Source: JANRIC01 sp033765345 (GTDB lineage: Bacteria > Bacteroidota > Bacteroidia > Cytophagales > Microscillaceae). From it: a stretch of 21,643 bases of DNA. A program made the translations under genes and the position numbers. The number at the start of each line of letters is the position of its first letter. Position 1 is the first letter of the stretch. Where the stretch lies: NCBI GenBank assembly GCA_033765345.1, contig JANRIC010000241.1, positions 1 to 21,643 on the forward strand, written 5' to 3'. The notes under the pieces are model-generated. The model ran no database searches and was not told where the DNA came from. It saw only the letters and a list, made by a program, of their open reading frames with translations. Positions 1 through 7,213 of this stretch are shown one piece after another.

Positions 1-355
1 TATGTTTGTGTAATAAGTAAGTTTACACAAACAAAATTATCCAGAAATTTTATTATGATAAAATAAAAAAAATAAAAATTTTATATCTTAATAATATAAA
101 AAACAAAATTAAATTCTGAAACAAGTACCTGAGTAGTAACAACGATTTTTTAGTCCAAGTTTTTGGAGAAATTTTTTAGCTTTCATCTGAAATTTTCAAA
201 CTTTCCGAATACTTTGAGGTGATCCTTTGGAACACCTCGAGGAGCAGGGGGATATTTACTTATTGAGTTGGGAAGCTCTTTTAATAATAGGTACGAGTTG
301 GAACCTCGCACCAGTAAGGGGGATTAGATACCAAATAATTTTAAATAATTTAACT
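1..355. other. AT-rich stretch without a supported gene
   Basis: No convincing coding region is seen here on either strand. There is a perfect 11-bp inverted repeat (3-13 with 23-33, nine-base spacer) and a six-pair hairpin GAGGTG/CACCTC (216-221 with 233-238). An open frame continuous with the downstream gene reaches back to a TTG at 227, but its extra 43 residues have no visible merit. No TAnnTTTG box was found. The stretch could be the edge of an accessory island, but only part of it is visible. Confidence 0.5.
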
Positions 356-772
356 ATGATTTTATATGATGTATATGTCTTCAAAGAAAAATTCTCTAAA
401 ACCGATATATTAGAATTTATAGAAATTTATGGTCTTATTCCAATGGAAGATTTTTATGAATATCCGAAGTATGAAGAAACAACTACATTTAAAACCGATC
501 AATTTATTGATATGCTCAGATTTGTTTTGGAATCTGTTGGGAGAAAGTATACTTTTTATTTTAATTCTAAAGAAAAAATTGAATACAAACAAGCTATAAT
601 ACAAATATACGAAGATAAATCGGTGTGCCTGGGGCTAGGAGTTTTGCCAGAGTATGAGAAAAAATACCTAAATGAGTTAAAGTTACAATATAAAACAAAT
701 AATGTATTCGTATGCTATCATGTACCTCCACCGAATACCAGTTCTGCGGTAAGAGCTCTGTTTCTATATTAG
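356..772 (+). CDS. hypothetical protein, orphan AT-rich gene
   Basis: Unrecognised 138-residue soluble protein, counted from the ATG at 356. The frame stays open back to a TTG at 227 (181 residues), but the first ATG gives a natural N-terminus (MILYDVYVFKEKF) preceded by A/T-rich leader. The protein is rich in Tyr, Phe, Glu and Lys, has no signal peptide or membrane segment, and looks like a small mixed alpha/beta domain. It is visibly more AT-rich than the neighbouring metabolic genes and has no co-directional partner, which fits a horizontally acquired orphan. Small acidic orphans of this kind include immunity proteins of polymorphic toxins and other defence cargo, but no toxin gene is visible and no family is claimed. 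The last 20 or so residues are coded by more GC-rich DNA than the rest, so the end may be a junction. Confidence 0.6.
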   Translation: MILYDVYVFKEKFSKTDILEFIEIYGLIPMEDFYEYPKYEETTTFKTDQFIDMLRFVLESVGRKYTFYFNSKEKIEYKQAIIQIYEDKSVCLGLGVLPEYEKKYLNELKLQYKTNNVFVCYHVPPPNTSSAVRALFLY

Positions 773-840
773 CTCTATTAACGACACCCTGGCTCAATCG
801 CCCTCGCTTGAACCTATGAGTAAAGTAGGAACAAGAACAT

Positions 841-884
841 AAAAACCCCGAAAGTCTGTATCAAAAAGGCTTTTGGGTTTTTTG
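841..884 (+). terminator. intrinsic terminator-like hairpin after the orphan gene
   Basis: AAAAACCC at 841-848 pairs with GGGTTTTT starting at 875, extended by an imperfect AAAG/CTTT segment; the loop is about 15 nt and the descending arm runs into a T tract. It lies about 70 bases after the orphan gene's stop and before the aldolase promoter region, as expected for a terminator separating the two. Confidence 0.55.
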
Positions 885-901
885 TTTAAATCCGTTTTTG
901 G

Positions 902-916
902 TGCAAGGTGCTTGCA
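902..916. promoter_or_regulatory. short inverted repeat upstream of the aldolase gene
   Basis: TGCAAG-gtg-CTTGCA is a perfect 6-bp inverted repeat. It lies about 85 bases upstream of the candidate -7 box of the aldolase gene and could be a regulator site. Chance cannot be excluded for a repeat this short. Confidence 0.3.
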
Positions 917-936
917 AATCAATTTTATCGAATATC

Positions 937-950
937 AGCTCTCGAGAGCT
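937..950. promoter_or_regulatory. 14-bp perfect palindrome, candidate operator
   Basis: AGCTCTCGAGAGCT is its own reverse complement and has a central CG, as LacI/GalR-type operators often do. It lies 49 bases upstream of the candidate -7 box at 1000. Since the gene downstream is a catabolic aldolase/dehydrogenase, a sugar-responsive repressor or activator site is plausible, but no regulator gene is present in the window. Confidence 0.4.
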
Positions 951-999
951 TACCGCAGCATCTTACACAGTATAGGACAGTTTTTTATTCTAAAAAAAA

Positions 1000-1007
1000 T
1001 ACATTTG
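1000..1007 (+). promoter_or_regulatory. Bacteroidota-type -7 box (TAnnTTTG)
   Basis: TACATTTG matches the TAnnTTTG consensus recognised by the primary sigma factor of Bacteroidota. Transcription would begin near 1013, inside the longer open frame that starts with GTG at 908. This supports the ATG at 1031 as the true start. No exact TTTG element is seen at the -33 position. Confidence 0.5.
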
Positions 1008-1030
1008 TCAGGTACAAAATAAAGCCCACA

Positions 1031-3175
1031 ATGACTAAAACTTTCAGATACGTAAGCTATCTATGGGATGAAGCCAAAGCTGCCCAAATGGAAGGGGATG
1101 AAGTAGCCCTTTTTATCTATCGCTCCAACTTATTGGGGGCTGACCTGCGTCTGACCAACTACGGCGGAGGCAATACCTCCGTCAAAATAACAGACAAAGA
1201 CCCTCTCACCGGCCAGGAAACCGAAGTTATGTGGATCAAAGGCTCCGGCGGCGACATCGGTACACTCAAAAAGTCAGGTTGTGCGGCTTTGTATATGGAT
1301 CGCTTACTGAGCCTGGAGAATGTCTATCGCGGTTTGGAATATGAAGACGAGATGGTGGCTTTGTTCAATCACTGTATCTTTGATCTTGCTTCCAAAGCCC
1401 CCTCCATCGATACGCCTTTGCACGGATTTTTACCTTTCAAACACATAGATCACCTGCACCCAGACGCAGCCATTGCCATTGCAGCCGCCAAAGATGGAAA
1501 AGCCATCACCGAGCGTCTTTTTGAAGGTACCATAGGTTGGGTAGCATGGCAACGCCCCGGATTTGATTTGGGTTTAAAGCTCAGAGCCTGCCTGCAAGAA
1601 GCCGAAAACCGAGGTGTAAAACTCAAAGGTATTATGTTGGGCTCACACGGTCTGTTTACCTGGGGAGACACCGCATACACAAGTTATGTCAATACCCTGG
1701 AAGTCATCGAGAAGTGCGCTGAGTACCTTCACGCACACTATGGCAAAAAAGCTCCCGTTTTTGGTGGAATGAAAGTACAAAGCCTTGACCCCGAAGATCG
1801 CCAAATGCAGGCCGCCCATATTGCTCCTATCCTAAGAGGATTTTGCTCTTCTTATCGGAAAATGATTGGGCATTTTACCGACGACGATCGAGTTTTGGAA
1901 TTTATCAATTCAAAAGACCTCAATAAATTAGCCCCCCTGGGTACTTCCTGCCCGGATCACTTCTTGCGTACCAAGATTTCACCTTTAGTACTCGAGCTTG
2001 CACCTGACGAAGACCTTTCCAATACCACTGCCCTCAAATCCAATACCACTGCCCTCAAAGATAAACTTGAGCCTGCTTTTGAAGCCTACCGCCAGATGTA
2101 TGCGACTTATTATGAAGCCTGTAAACACCCCGATTCTCCAGCGATGCGTGACCCAAATCCTGTGGTCATTCTTTATCCCGGTGTGGGCATGTTTACTTTT
2201 GCTAAAGACAAACAAACTGCAAGGGTAGCTTCCGAATTTTATATCAATGCCATCAACGTGATGAAAGGCGCCGAAGCTATTTCAGCATATACCGCTTTGC
2301 CCCGTCAAGAAGCTTTTAATATAGAATACTGGCTTTTGGAAGAGGCAAAATTACAAAGAATGCCGCCCCCTAAGCCACTCACCGGAAGGGTAGCACTCAT
2401 TACCGGAAGTGCCGGAGGAATCGGCAAAGCCATTGCCCGTAAATTTGCCGAAGAAGGGGCTTGTGTAGTACTCAATGACATCCATGAAACGAGGCTTGAA
2501 GAGGCAAAAGAGGAATTTACCAAAGATTTTGGGAAAGATGCCTTTGCGGCCGTTTTGCTGAATGTAACTGAATTGGCCTCAGTACAGGAGGCTTTTGATC
2601 AAGCCTGCCTGGCTTTTGGTGGAGTAGATATTGTGGTAAATAATGCCGGAATCAGCATTTCACAACCCATCGAGTCGCATACTTTGGAGCAGTGGGACAG
2701 GCTTTATGATATTCTGGTCAGAGGACAGTTTGCCGTCACGCAGGCTGCTGTGGGAGTGATGCGCCAACAGGCTTTTGGAGGCGACATCCTCAATATTGTC
2801 TCTAAAAATGCCCTGGTTGCCGGACCAAACAATGCCGGGTATGGCTCTGCCAAAGCTGCACAATTGCACCTCAGCAGGCTCAATGCCGCCGAACTGGGTT
2901 CTGACAAAATCCGTGTCAACAGCATCAACCCCGATGCAGTCATCGCAGATTCCAATATCTGGGCAGGCGGCTGGGCAGAAGGCCGTGCCAAAGCATACGG
3001 CGTGCGCGTAGAAGAACTGCCCGCCTTTTATGCCAAGCGCACCCTTCTGCAAGAAATCATCCTTCCCGAAGACATCGCCAATGCCTGTTTTGCCTTTGTA
3101 GGTGGATTATTGAATAAATCCACGGGCAATGTCCTGAATGTGGACGGGGGAGTAGCCATGGCTTTTGTGAGATGA
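1031..3175 (+). CDS. bifunctional class II aldolase / short-chain dehydrogenase (rhamnulose-1-phosphate aldolase-lactaldehyde dehydrogenase type)
   Basis: Two-domain enzyme of 714 residues. The N-terminal class II aldolase domain (about residues 20-300) keeps the metal-site histidines: HGFLPFKHIDHLHPD near 128-142 and GSHGLF near 204-209. The C-terminal SDR domain (about 450-714) has the nucleotide motif TGSAGGIG near 458-465, NNAG near 537-540 and the catalytic pair in YGSAK near 603-607. This architecture matches the RhaEW/RhaD-ADH family, in which rhamnulose-1-phosphate is cleaved to DHAP and L-lactaldehyde and the aldehyde is oxidised by the second domain. Substrate is inferred from the family; no rhamnose isomerase, kinase or transporter is in the window. 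The ATG at 1031 gives the family-typical N-terminus (FRYVSYLWDEAKAAQ); the upstream GTG at 908 adds 41 unrelated residues. Oddity: residues 330-343 are a perfect heptapeptide duplication. The gene is single-cistron and convergent with pyrD. Confidence 0.92.
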   Translation: MTKTFRYVSYLWDEAKAAQMEGDEVALFIYRSNLLGADLRLTNYGGGNTSVKITDKDPLTGQETEVMWIKGSGGDIGTLKKSGCAALYMDRLLSLENVYRGLEYEDEMVALFNHCIFDLASKAPSIDTPLHGFLPFKHIDHLHPDAAIAIAAAKDGKAITERLFEGTIGWVAWQRPGFDLGLKLRACLQEAENRGVKLKGIMLGSHGLFTWGDTAYTSYVNTLEVIEKCAEYLHAHYGKKAPVFGGMKVQSLDPEDRQMQAAHIAPILRGFCSSYRKMIGHFTDDDRVLEFINSKDLNKLAPLGTSCPDHFLRTKISPLVLELAPDEDLSNTTALKSNTTALKDKLEPAFEAYRQMYATYYEACKHPDSPAMRDPNPVVILYPGVGMFTFAKDKQTARVASEFYINAINVMKGAEAISAYTALPRQEAFNIEYWLLEEAKLQRMPPPKPLTGRVALITGSAGGIGKAIARKFAEEGACVVLNDIHETRLEEAKEEFTKDFGKDAFAAVLLNVTELASVQEAFDQACLAFGGVDIVVNNAGISISQPIESHTLEQWDRLYDILVRGQFAVTQAAVGVMRQQAFGGDILNIVSKNALVAGPNNAGYGSAKAAQLHLSRLNAAELGSDKIRVNSINPDAVIADSNIWAGGWAEGRAKAYGVRVEELPAFYAKRTLLQEIILPEDIANACFAFVGGLLNKSTGNVLNVDGGVAMAFVR
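2018..2059 (+). repeat. perfect 21-bp in-frame tandem duplication
   Basis: Two identical 21-bp units (2018-2038 and 2039-2059) encode SNTTALK twice in a row, in the segment linking the aldolase domain to the dehydrogenase domain. The units are identical at every base, so the duplication is recent or maintained by slippage. The reading frame is preserved. Confidence 0.95.
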
Positions 3176-3282
3176 AAAAATTAGATGAGAGGATACTTTG
3201 AATGATTTTTTGACTCTTCTCCTGGAATTATAGGAAAGTCTTAACGCTAAACTTCATCAAAAAATTAGGTTAATCGCATCCA

Positions 3283-3316
3283 CGAAAAGGCACAATTGTT
3301 TTCGCCTTGTTTTTCA
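3283..3316. terminator. weak bidirectional terminator between convergent genes
   Basis: AAGGC (3287-3291) pairs with GCCTT (3304-3308) around a loop containing ACAATTGT. A GTTTTTC tract follows on the plus strand and a TTTTC tract on the minus strand. It sits between the aldolase gene and pyrD, whose transcripts converge here. The stem is only five pairs, so confidence is modest. Confidence 0.4.
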
Positions 3317-3323
3317 ATGATCT

Positions 3324-4358
3324 TCAAACTGATCTCGCCAAAAACCGGGTAATCCGCTTTACAAAAGCCGGACCCTGGTATACAAATCCGGTATAAATCT
3401 GTACCAACGAAGCTCCGGCTTTCAGCTTCTCGAGGGCATCTTCGGGGGCATTGATTCCGCCCACGCCGATGATAGGGAAGGCTCCTTGAGAGTTTTCTTT
3501 TAAATAACGAATCACTTCTGTAGAGCGGTCTTTGAGTACCTGTCCGCTGAGTCCGCCGCTGCCTATTTTTTCAATAAGCTTGGCTGGTGTTTGTAAATTT
3601 TCCCTTTGGATCGTGGTGTTGGTGGCGATCACTCCGGCTATTTGGGAACTGAGTACTACCTCGATGATTTCGTCCAGTTGTTCGTTGCTAAGGTCGGGAG
3701 CAATTTTGAGTAAAATAGGCTTGGGTTTGGTTTTTTGGAGGTTTTTTTCCTGAAGGGCATGGAGCAATGCTAACAAGGGTTCTTTTTCTTGCAAGGCTCG
3801 GAGTCCGGGGGTATTGGGTGAGCTGACATTCACCGTAAAATAATCTACCCAGGGGTACAATGTCTCAAAGGCCTGGAGATAGTCCGACAAGGCTTCATCA
3901 TTGGGTGTATTTTTGTTTTTGCCGATATTACCGCCGATGATGAGTTTGGATTGTCTTTTTTGGAGTCGTGCTACGGCATTTTCTACGCCTTTGTTATTAA
4001 AGCCCATACGGTTGATGAGAGCTTGGTCTTTTTTAAGGCGGAAAAGGCGTGGTTTGGGATTGCCGGCTTGAGGCTTTGGTGTAAGCGTACCAATCTCAAT
4101 AAACCCAAAACCAAAGCAAGAAAGCTCATTGATGAGTTCGGCATCCTTGTCGAAGCCAGCAGCCAAACCAATGGGATTTTTAAAGCGAAGCCCAAAGACT
4201 TCTTTTTCCAGGCTAGGATGCTCAAAGGAAAAAGACCATCTACAAAGGGCTTTGATTCCAGGGATTCTAAAGGCGGTCTTGAGGCAAAATGCCGTAAAAC
4301 GGTGTGCTTTTTCAGCTTCTAAAAGAAATAAAATCGGTTGGATCAGGAATTTATACAA
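3324..4358 (-). CDS. pyrD: dihydroorotate dehydrogenase (quinone), class 2
   Basis: Oxidises dihydroorotate to orotate in pyrimidine synthesis, passing electrons to membrane quinone through FMN. The 344 residues match the class 2 length. The N-terminus (MYKFLIQPILFLLEAEKAHR) is the amphipathic membrane-association helix of the class 2 enzymes. Other family motifs are NPIGLAAGFDKD (61-72), GTLTPKPQAGNPKPR (90-104), INRMGFNN (115-122), NVSSPNTPGLR (177-187) with the catalytic serine (Ser179 or 180), and the FMN phosphate-binding loops GSGGLSG (266-272) and GVGG (298-301). The start is TTG: the frame has no ATG before conserved sequence and a stop lies just upstream. It follows the DUF4097-like gene on the same strand after 83 bases and could be its last cistron or have its own promoter; no TAnnTTTG box is visible in the gap. 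Confidence 0.96.
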   Translation of the reverse strand: MYKFLIQPILFLLEAEKAHRFTAFCLKTAFRIPGIKALCRWSFSFEHPSLEKEVFGLRFKNPIGLAAGFDKDAELINELSCFGFGFIEIGTLTPKPQAGNPKPRLFRLKKDQALINRMGFNNKGVENAVARLQKRQSKLIIGGNIGKNKNTPNDEALSDYLQAFETLYPWVDYFTVNVSSPNTPGLRALQEKEPLLALLHALQEKNLQKTKPKPILLKIAPDLSNEQLDEIIEVVLSSQIAGVIATNTTIQRENLQTPAKLIEKIGSGGLSGQVLKDRSTEVIRYLKENSQGAFPIIGVGGINAPEDALEKLKAGASLVQIYTGFVYQGPAFVKRITRFLARSV

Positions 4359-4441
4359 GATATTATCTGATTATTTTGGATTCAAATAAAAGCGTTTTTT
4401 GTCTAATAAATGCAAAAATCCAACAAAGCAAACCCTGAAAT

Positions 4442-5497
4442 TTACTTATTTTTATTCTTATTCTTATTGATTTGAATTTGTCCATTACGAGCCGAGATAA
4501 AATAAACCGGTCCGCCCCCGTTCGACTGTGCTTGAAAAGACATAGGGGCTACGTACACCTTTCGGCTTTGCTGGTTAGCGACCGATTTGGGAGAATCAGG
4601 ATTGATTTTAGCAGGTTTCTGCACTTGTTTTTTCACCTCACCACTAGGTTTGAGATCAAGCTTTTTATCCTGAGTGTCAACTTTTTCTTTTTGATCAGAT
4701 AGATCATCTTTTTCTTTTTGATTGAGCGAATATTCATTTGGGCGATAGAGGTTTGCGCCTTGTTCATTCAGGTTGTTTTCATCAAGTTGGGTTTGCTCGA
4801 TTTGAGGCTGAGGCGTAGCAAATTCATTCTCAATCATTCCTGTGGTTGTTTTCATTCTGAAATCAGCTTTTAAATCTTTGGGCAAATCCAGGTAAATATC
4901 TCCGTTAAGGCTGATGAATGACATGGTTTTGTTATCAATCACTTCGCTGAAATTGGCCTTAATATCACCATTCACAGTGTTGACAATTGCCCAACCCCGA
5001 AGCTCGGTCAAGGTGACGAAGCCATTCTGGTTGTCTACTTCTACGAGGCGGCTTGTTCTGCTGGTTTCTAGGTTTCCGGCTTTTAAGATTTTGACTTTGA
5101 TAGTGGTTTTTTCGGGGACTTTAACCTTAAAATCAATATGAGGGCTTAGTCCATAAAAAGAAGGTTTTGCCTGGATAGACATCGTGTTGTTTTTTTCCTC
5201 GAGCGTAAAAGGTCTGTCTTGCTCCAAACTAAAGGCGGATTGAGTCTGATTGCCGGGCTGGAGTCGGGCTTCGATCAGTACATCTCGTCCTTGATAACCC
5301 ATGATTTGAATATCACCTTCGTAATTTTCAATAACCAATGTACCAGGTACGGTTGGATTTGCAAAGCTTTTTCGGATGGCACTTGGTTCATTGAAATCGC
5401 TGATTTCTGTTTTTGCTCTGTTTTCAATAGTTTGCCCTGATGATTGATTCCAAATCCAAAATAAACAAATAGCCAAAATGATTTTATAAGTTTTCAT
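4442..5497 (-). CDS. exported DUF4097-like beta-strand repeat protein
   Basis: 351 residues with a clear signal peptide (about 1-22, ending SSGQ). Residues about 50-235 form short repeated beta strands (LVIENYEGDIQIMGY, VNTVNGDIKANF, ISLNGDIYLDLP), the pattern of DUF4097 'putative adhesin' domains. A charged low-complexity linker rich in Lys, Asp and Gln follows (about 245-310), then a short C-terminal strand and an Asn-Lys alternation encoded by an AATAAG microsatellite that runs to the stop. It is the third gene after the sigma factor and anti-sigma-like protein, 45 bases behind the latter. This suggests an envelope protein made by, or feeding into, that regulatory circuit; biochemical function in the family is unknown. 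Confidence 0.75.
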   Translation of the reverse strand: MKTYKIILAICLFWIWNQSSGQTIENRAKTEISDFNEPSAIRKSFANPTVPGTLVIENYEGDIQIMGYQGRDVLIEARLQPGNQTQSAFSLEQDRPFTLEEKNNTMSIQAKPSFYGLSPHIDFKVKVPEKTTIKVKILKAGNLETSRTSRLVEVDNQNGFVTLTELRGWAIVNTVNGDIKANFSEVIDNKTMSFISLNGDIYLDLPKDLKADFRMKTTTGMIENEFATPQPQIEQTQLDENNLNEQGANLYRPNEYSLNQKEKDDLSDQKEKVDTQDKKLDLKPSGEVKKQVQKPAKINPDSPKSVANQQSRKVYVAPMSFQAQSNGGGPVYFISARNGQIQINKNKNKNK

Positions 5498-5542
5498 GGG
5501 TTCAATTTTGCGATCTATGTTGCAAAGTGTCTAATTTAATAT

Positions 5543-6565
5543 CTAAGAAATAAGCTCCAAAGCAATTTCAGCTTGTTGCTTGACGGTTTGATTGATTCCG
5601 GGTTGAACAAGGAGTTTTTTAAGAGAAGATGCGCCTTCTTTGATTTGATATTTTACGATCAGATCAATGGTAGCTAGTTGAACGGTGGCAGAGCTTTGAT
5701 TATCCAAACTCCTGGCAATAATGTGTTTCACCTGATTTTGGCCTGCAAACTTTTCTAAAGCCTCAATGGCGGCAATGCGTACATTCGGATTGGGATCCGT
5801 ATTGAGTGCACGGATAAGTGCCTGAATAATGACCTCATCCTGATTTACACTTTTCATGGAGGTATAAATATTCTGAATGCGTTCATCGCTATTCAGGTCA
5901 TTTTTAATCAATTGGTCACGGCTGATATCCTCTCCTGAGCGTGCTCTTTGCTCAAAGGCAATCAATTCATCTGAAATTCCACCGGACGCAGGGATTTCGT
6001 TGTCAAGTGCCTCAATTTCTGAAATAGCTAAAGGTTCTTTAGAATCCTCAGAAGAAAGGGTGTATTCTTCGCCTTCATCGGCGGAGTTTTCAGCGGATAA
6101 ATCCTGGTCTTGGTATTTTTTTTCGGAATACGGAGCTTGTGAAGCACTGGGTTTTTCTTGCGCTTGATTGGCCGAGAGCGCGGATTCGCTTTGATCTGTG
6201 CCGGGCTGATGAATGATATTAGAAGTAAAATATCCAGCCAAGAAAATTACCAGAATAAAAGAACCCCAAGTAAGTGTTTTGCGGGATTGGAACACATCTA
6301 AAATATATGTCCAAACTGGCGTTTTTTCAGTAGGAGGGGATACCTGATAAGCATTGAGCATGGCATAAAACTCCATTTTAAGCCCTGGTTCAGGTTCAAT
6401 AAGTGGGCTTTCTTGTACAAACTCGAGGGTATCCTTGAGTTCATCAATTTCTTTTTGAAAATCCGGATTTGCATTGAGATAAGCCCTGATACGATATTCC
6501 AGGTCTTCGTCCAGGTTTCCTTTGACAAAATCTATTAAATAAGGTTCGATATCTTCGTATTTCAT
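5543..6565 (-). CDS. membrane anti-sigma-like protein with C-terminal HEAT repeats
   Basis: 340 residues. The N-terminal part (about 1-75: YLIDFVKGNLDEDLEYRIRA and following helices) resembles zinc-less anti-sigma domains that sit in the cytoplasm. One membrane helix lies at about 100-117 (WGSFILVIFLAGYFTSNI). An acidic, Ser/Gln-rich linker (120-240) leads to HEAT-type helical repeats at about 240-340 (PNVRIAAIEALEKFAG, VQLATIDLIVKY), which would be outside the inner membrane. It starts 10 bases after the sigma factor gene, the usual position for an anti-sigma partner. Inference: the HEAT domain senses or binds an envelope protein, possibly the DUF4097-like product next door, and the N-terminus sequesters the sigma factor. 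Start is ATG. Confidence 0.78.
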   Translation of the reverse strand: MKYEDIEPYLIDFVKGNLDEDLEYRIRAYLNANPDFQKEIDELKDTLEFVQESPLIEPEPGLKMEFYAMLNAYQVSPPTEKTPVWTYILDVFQSRKTLTWGSFILVIFLAGYFTSNIIHQPGTDQSESALSANQAQEKPSASQAPYSEKKYQDQDLSAENSADEGEEYTLSSEDSKEPLAISEIEALDNEIPASGGISDELIAFEQRARSGEDISRDQLIKNDLNSDERIQNIYTSMKSVNQDEVIIQALIRALNTDPNPNVRIAAIEALEKFAGQNQVKHIIARSLDNQSSATVQLATIDLIVKYQIKEGASSLKKLLVQPGINQTVKQQAEIALELIS

Positions 6566-6575
6566 GTCTTTAATG

Positions 6576-7124
6576 TCAATATTTCTTATGAAAAACTTCT
6601 TTGAGAGATTTTAGTGCCCTGTGTACTTTGACGCGGGCAGAGTTTTCGGTGATATCAAATATTTTGGCGATTTCACGATACTCCATCTCTTCCAGTTGGC
6701 TGAGAATCAATATCTCTCTTTTATCAGAGGGGAGTTGATTCAGCGATTCATACAGGATTCGGATGCGTTCTTCTTGCTCCATATACGGACCGTCTTGGCC
6801 GGCAAAGCTTGGGTTTCTATCTGCTTTTGCCTCATCGAGTGAAGAAGTCTGCATTTTTTGTTTTTTAAAATGGTCAATTTTGACATTACGGGCGATTCGA
6901 TAAAACCAGGATTTAAAAGAGGCGCCTTCTTTATATGTTTTTTTATATTTAAGAATTCTCTCAAACACATTTTGGGTAAGGTCCTGACTTAATTCCTTAT
7001 CGGCCGTAGTTCGCAGAAAAAAATTATACAATTTGACGTGGTATCGCTCAAACAAAAGCCCAAGCTGTTCTACCTGCCCGTTGCATACTTTCCACATGAT
7101 ATTTTCATCCGATAGTGAATGCAC
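6576..7124 (-). CDS. ECF-type RNA polymerase sigma factor
   Basis: 182 residues, the usual ECF size. Region 2 (about 20-90) includes SFKSWFYRIARNVKIDHFKK for -10 recognition and core binding. Region 4 (about 123-175) includes LPSDKREILILSQLEEMEYR and the helix-turn-helix EIAKIFDITENSARVKVHRA for -35 recognition. The start is a GTG at 7124, giving the N-terminus usual in Bacteroidota ECF factors; the next Met is residue 10. First gene of a three-gene block with the HEAT anti-sigma-like protein and the DUF4097-like protein. The 89-base gap upstream shows no TAnnTTTG box, so it may be self-controlled through an alternative promoter or read through from the membrane-protein gene. Confidence 0.93.
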   Translation of the reverse strand: MHSLSDENIMWKVCNGQVEQLGLLFERYHVKLYNFFLRTTADKELSQDLTQNVFERILKYKKTYKEGASFKSWFYRIARNVKIDHFKKQKMQTSSLDEAKADRNPSFAGQDGPYMEQEERIRILYESLNQLPSDKREILILSQLEEMEYREIAKIFDITENSARVKVHRALKSLKEVFHKKY

Positions 7125-7213
7125 AATATTCTATATTTAAGATGATTAGGGTGATTCTATTTTTTCATCGTTGATAAGGAATACTAACACAAGGAATATT
7201 CATTACAAACAAT

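Noticed and set aside
320..332. GGATTAGATACC, the universal 16S rRNA core motif
   Set aside because: The match stops after 12 bases; flanking sequence has no similarity to 16S rRNA. Chance match.
908..1030. GTG start extending the aldolase protein by 41 residues
   Set aside because: The added residues do not resemble the family, the region contains the promoter box and palindromes, and ATG at 1031 gives the expected N-terminus.
2660..3052. 130-codon open frame antisense to the dehydrogenase domain
   Set aside because: It mirrors a GC-richer conserved coding region, has no plausible start region and no protein-like pattern.
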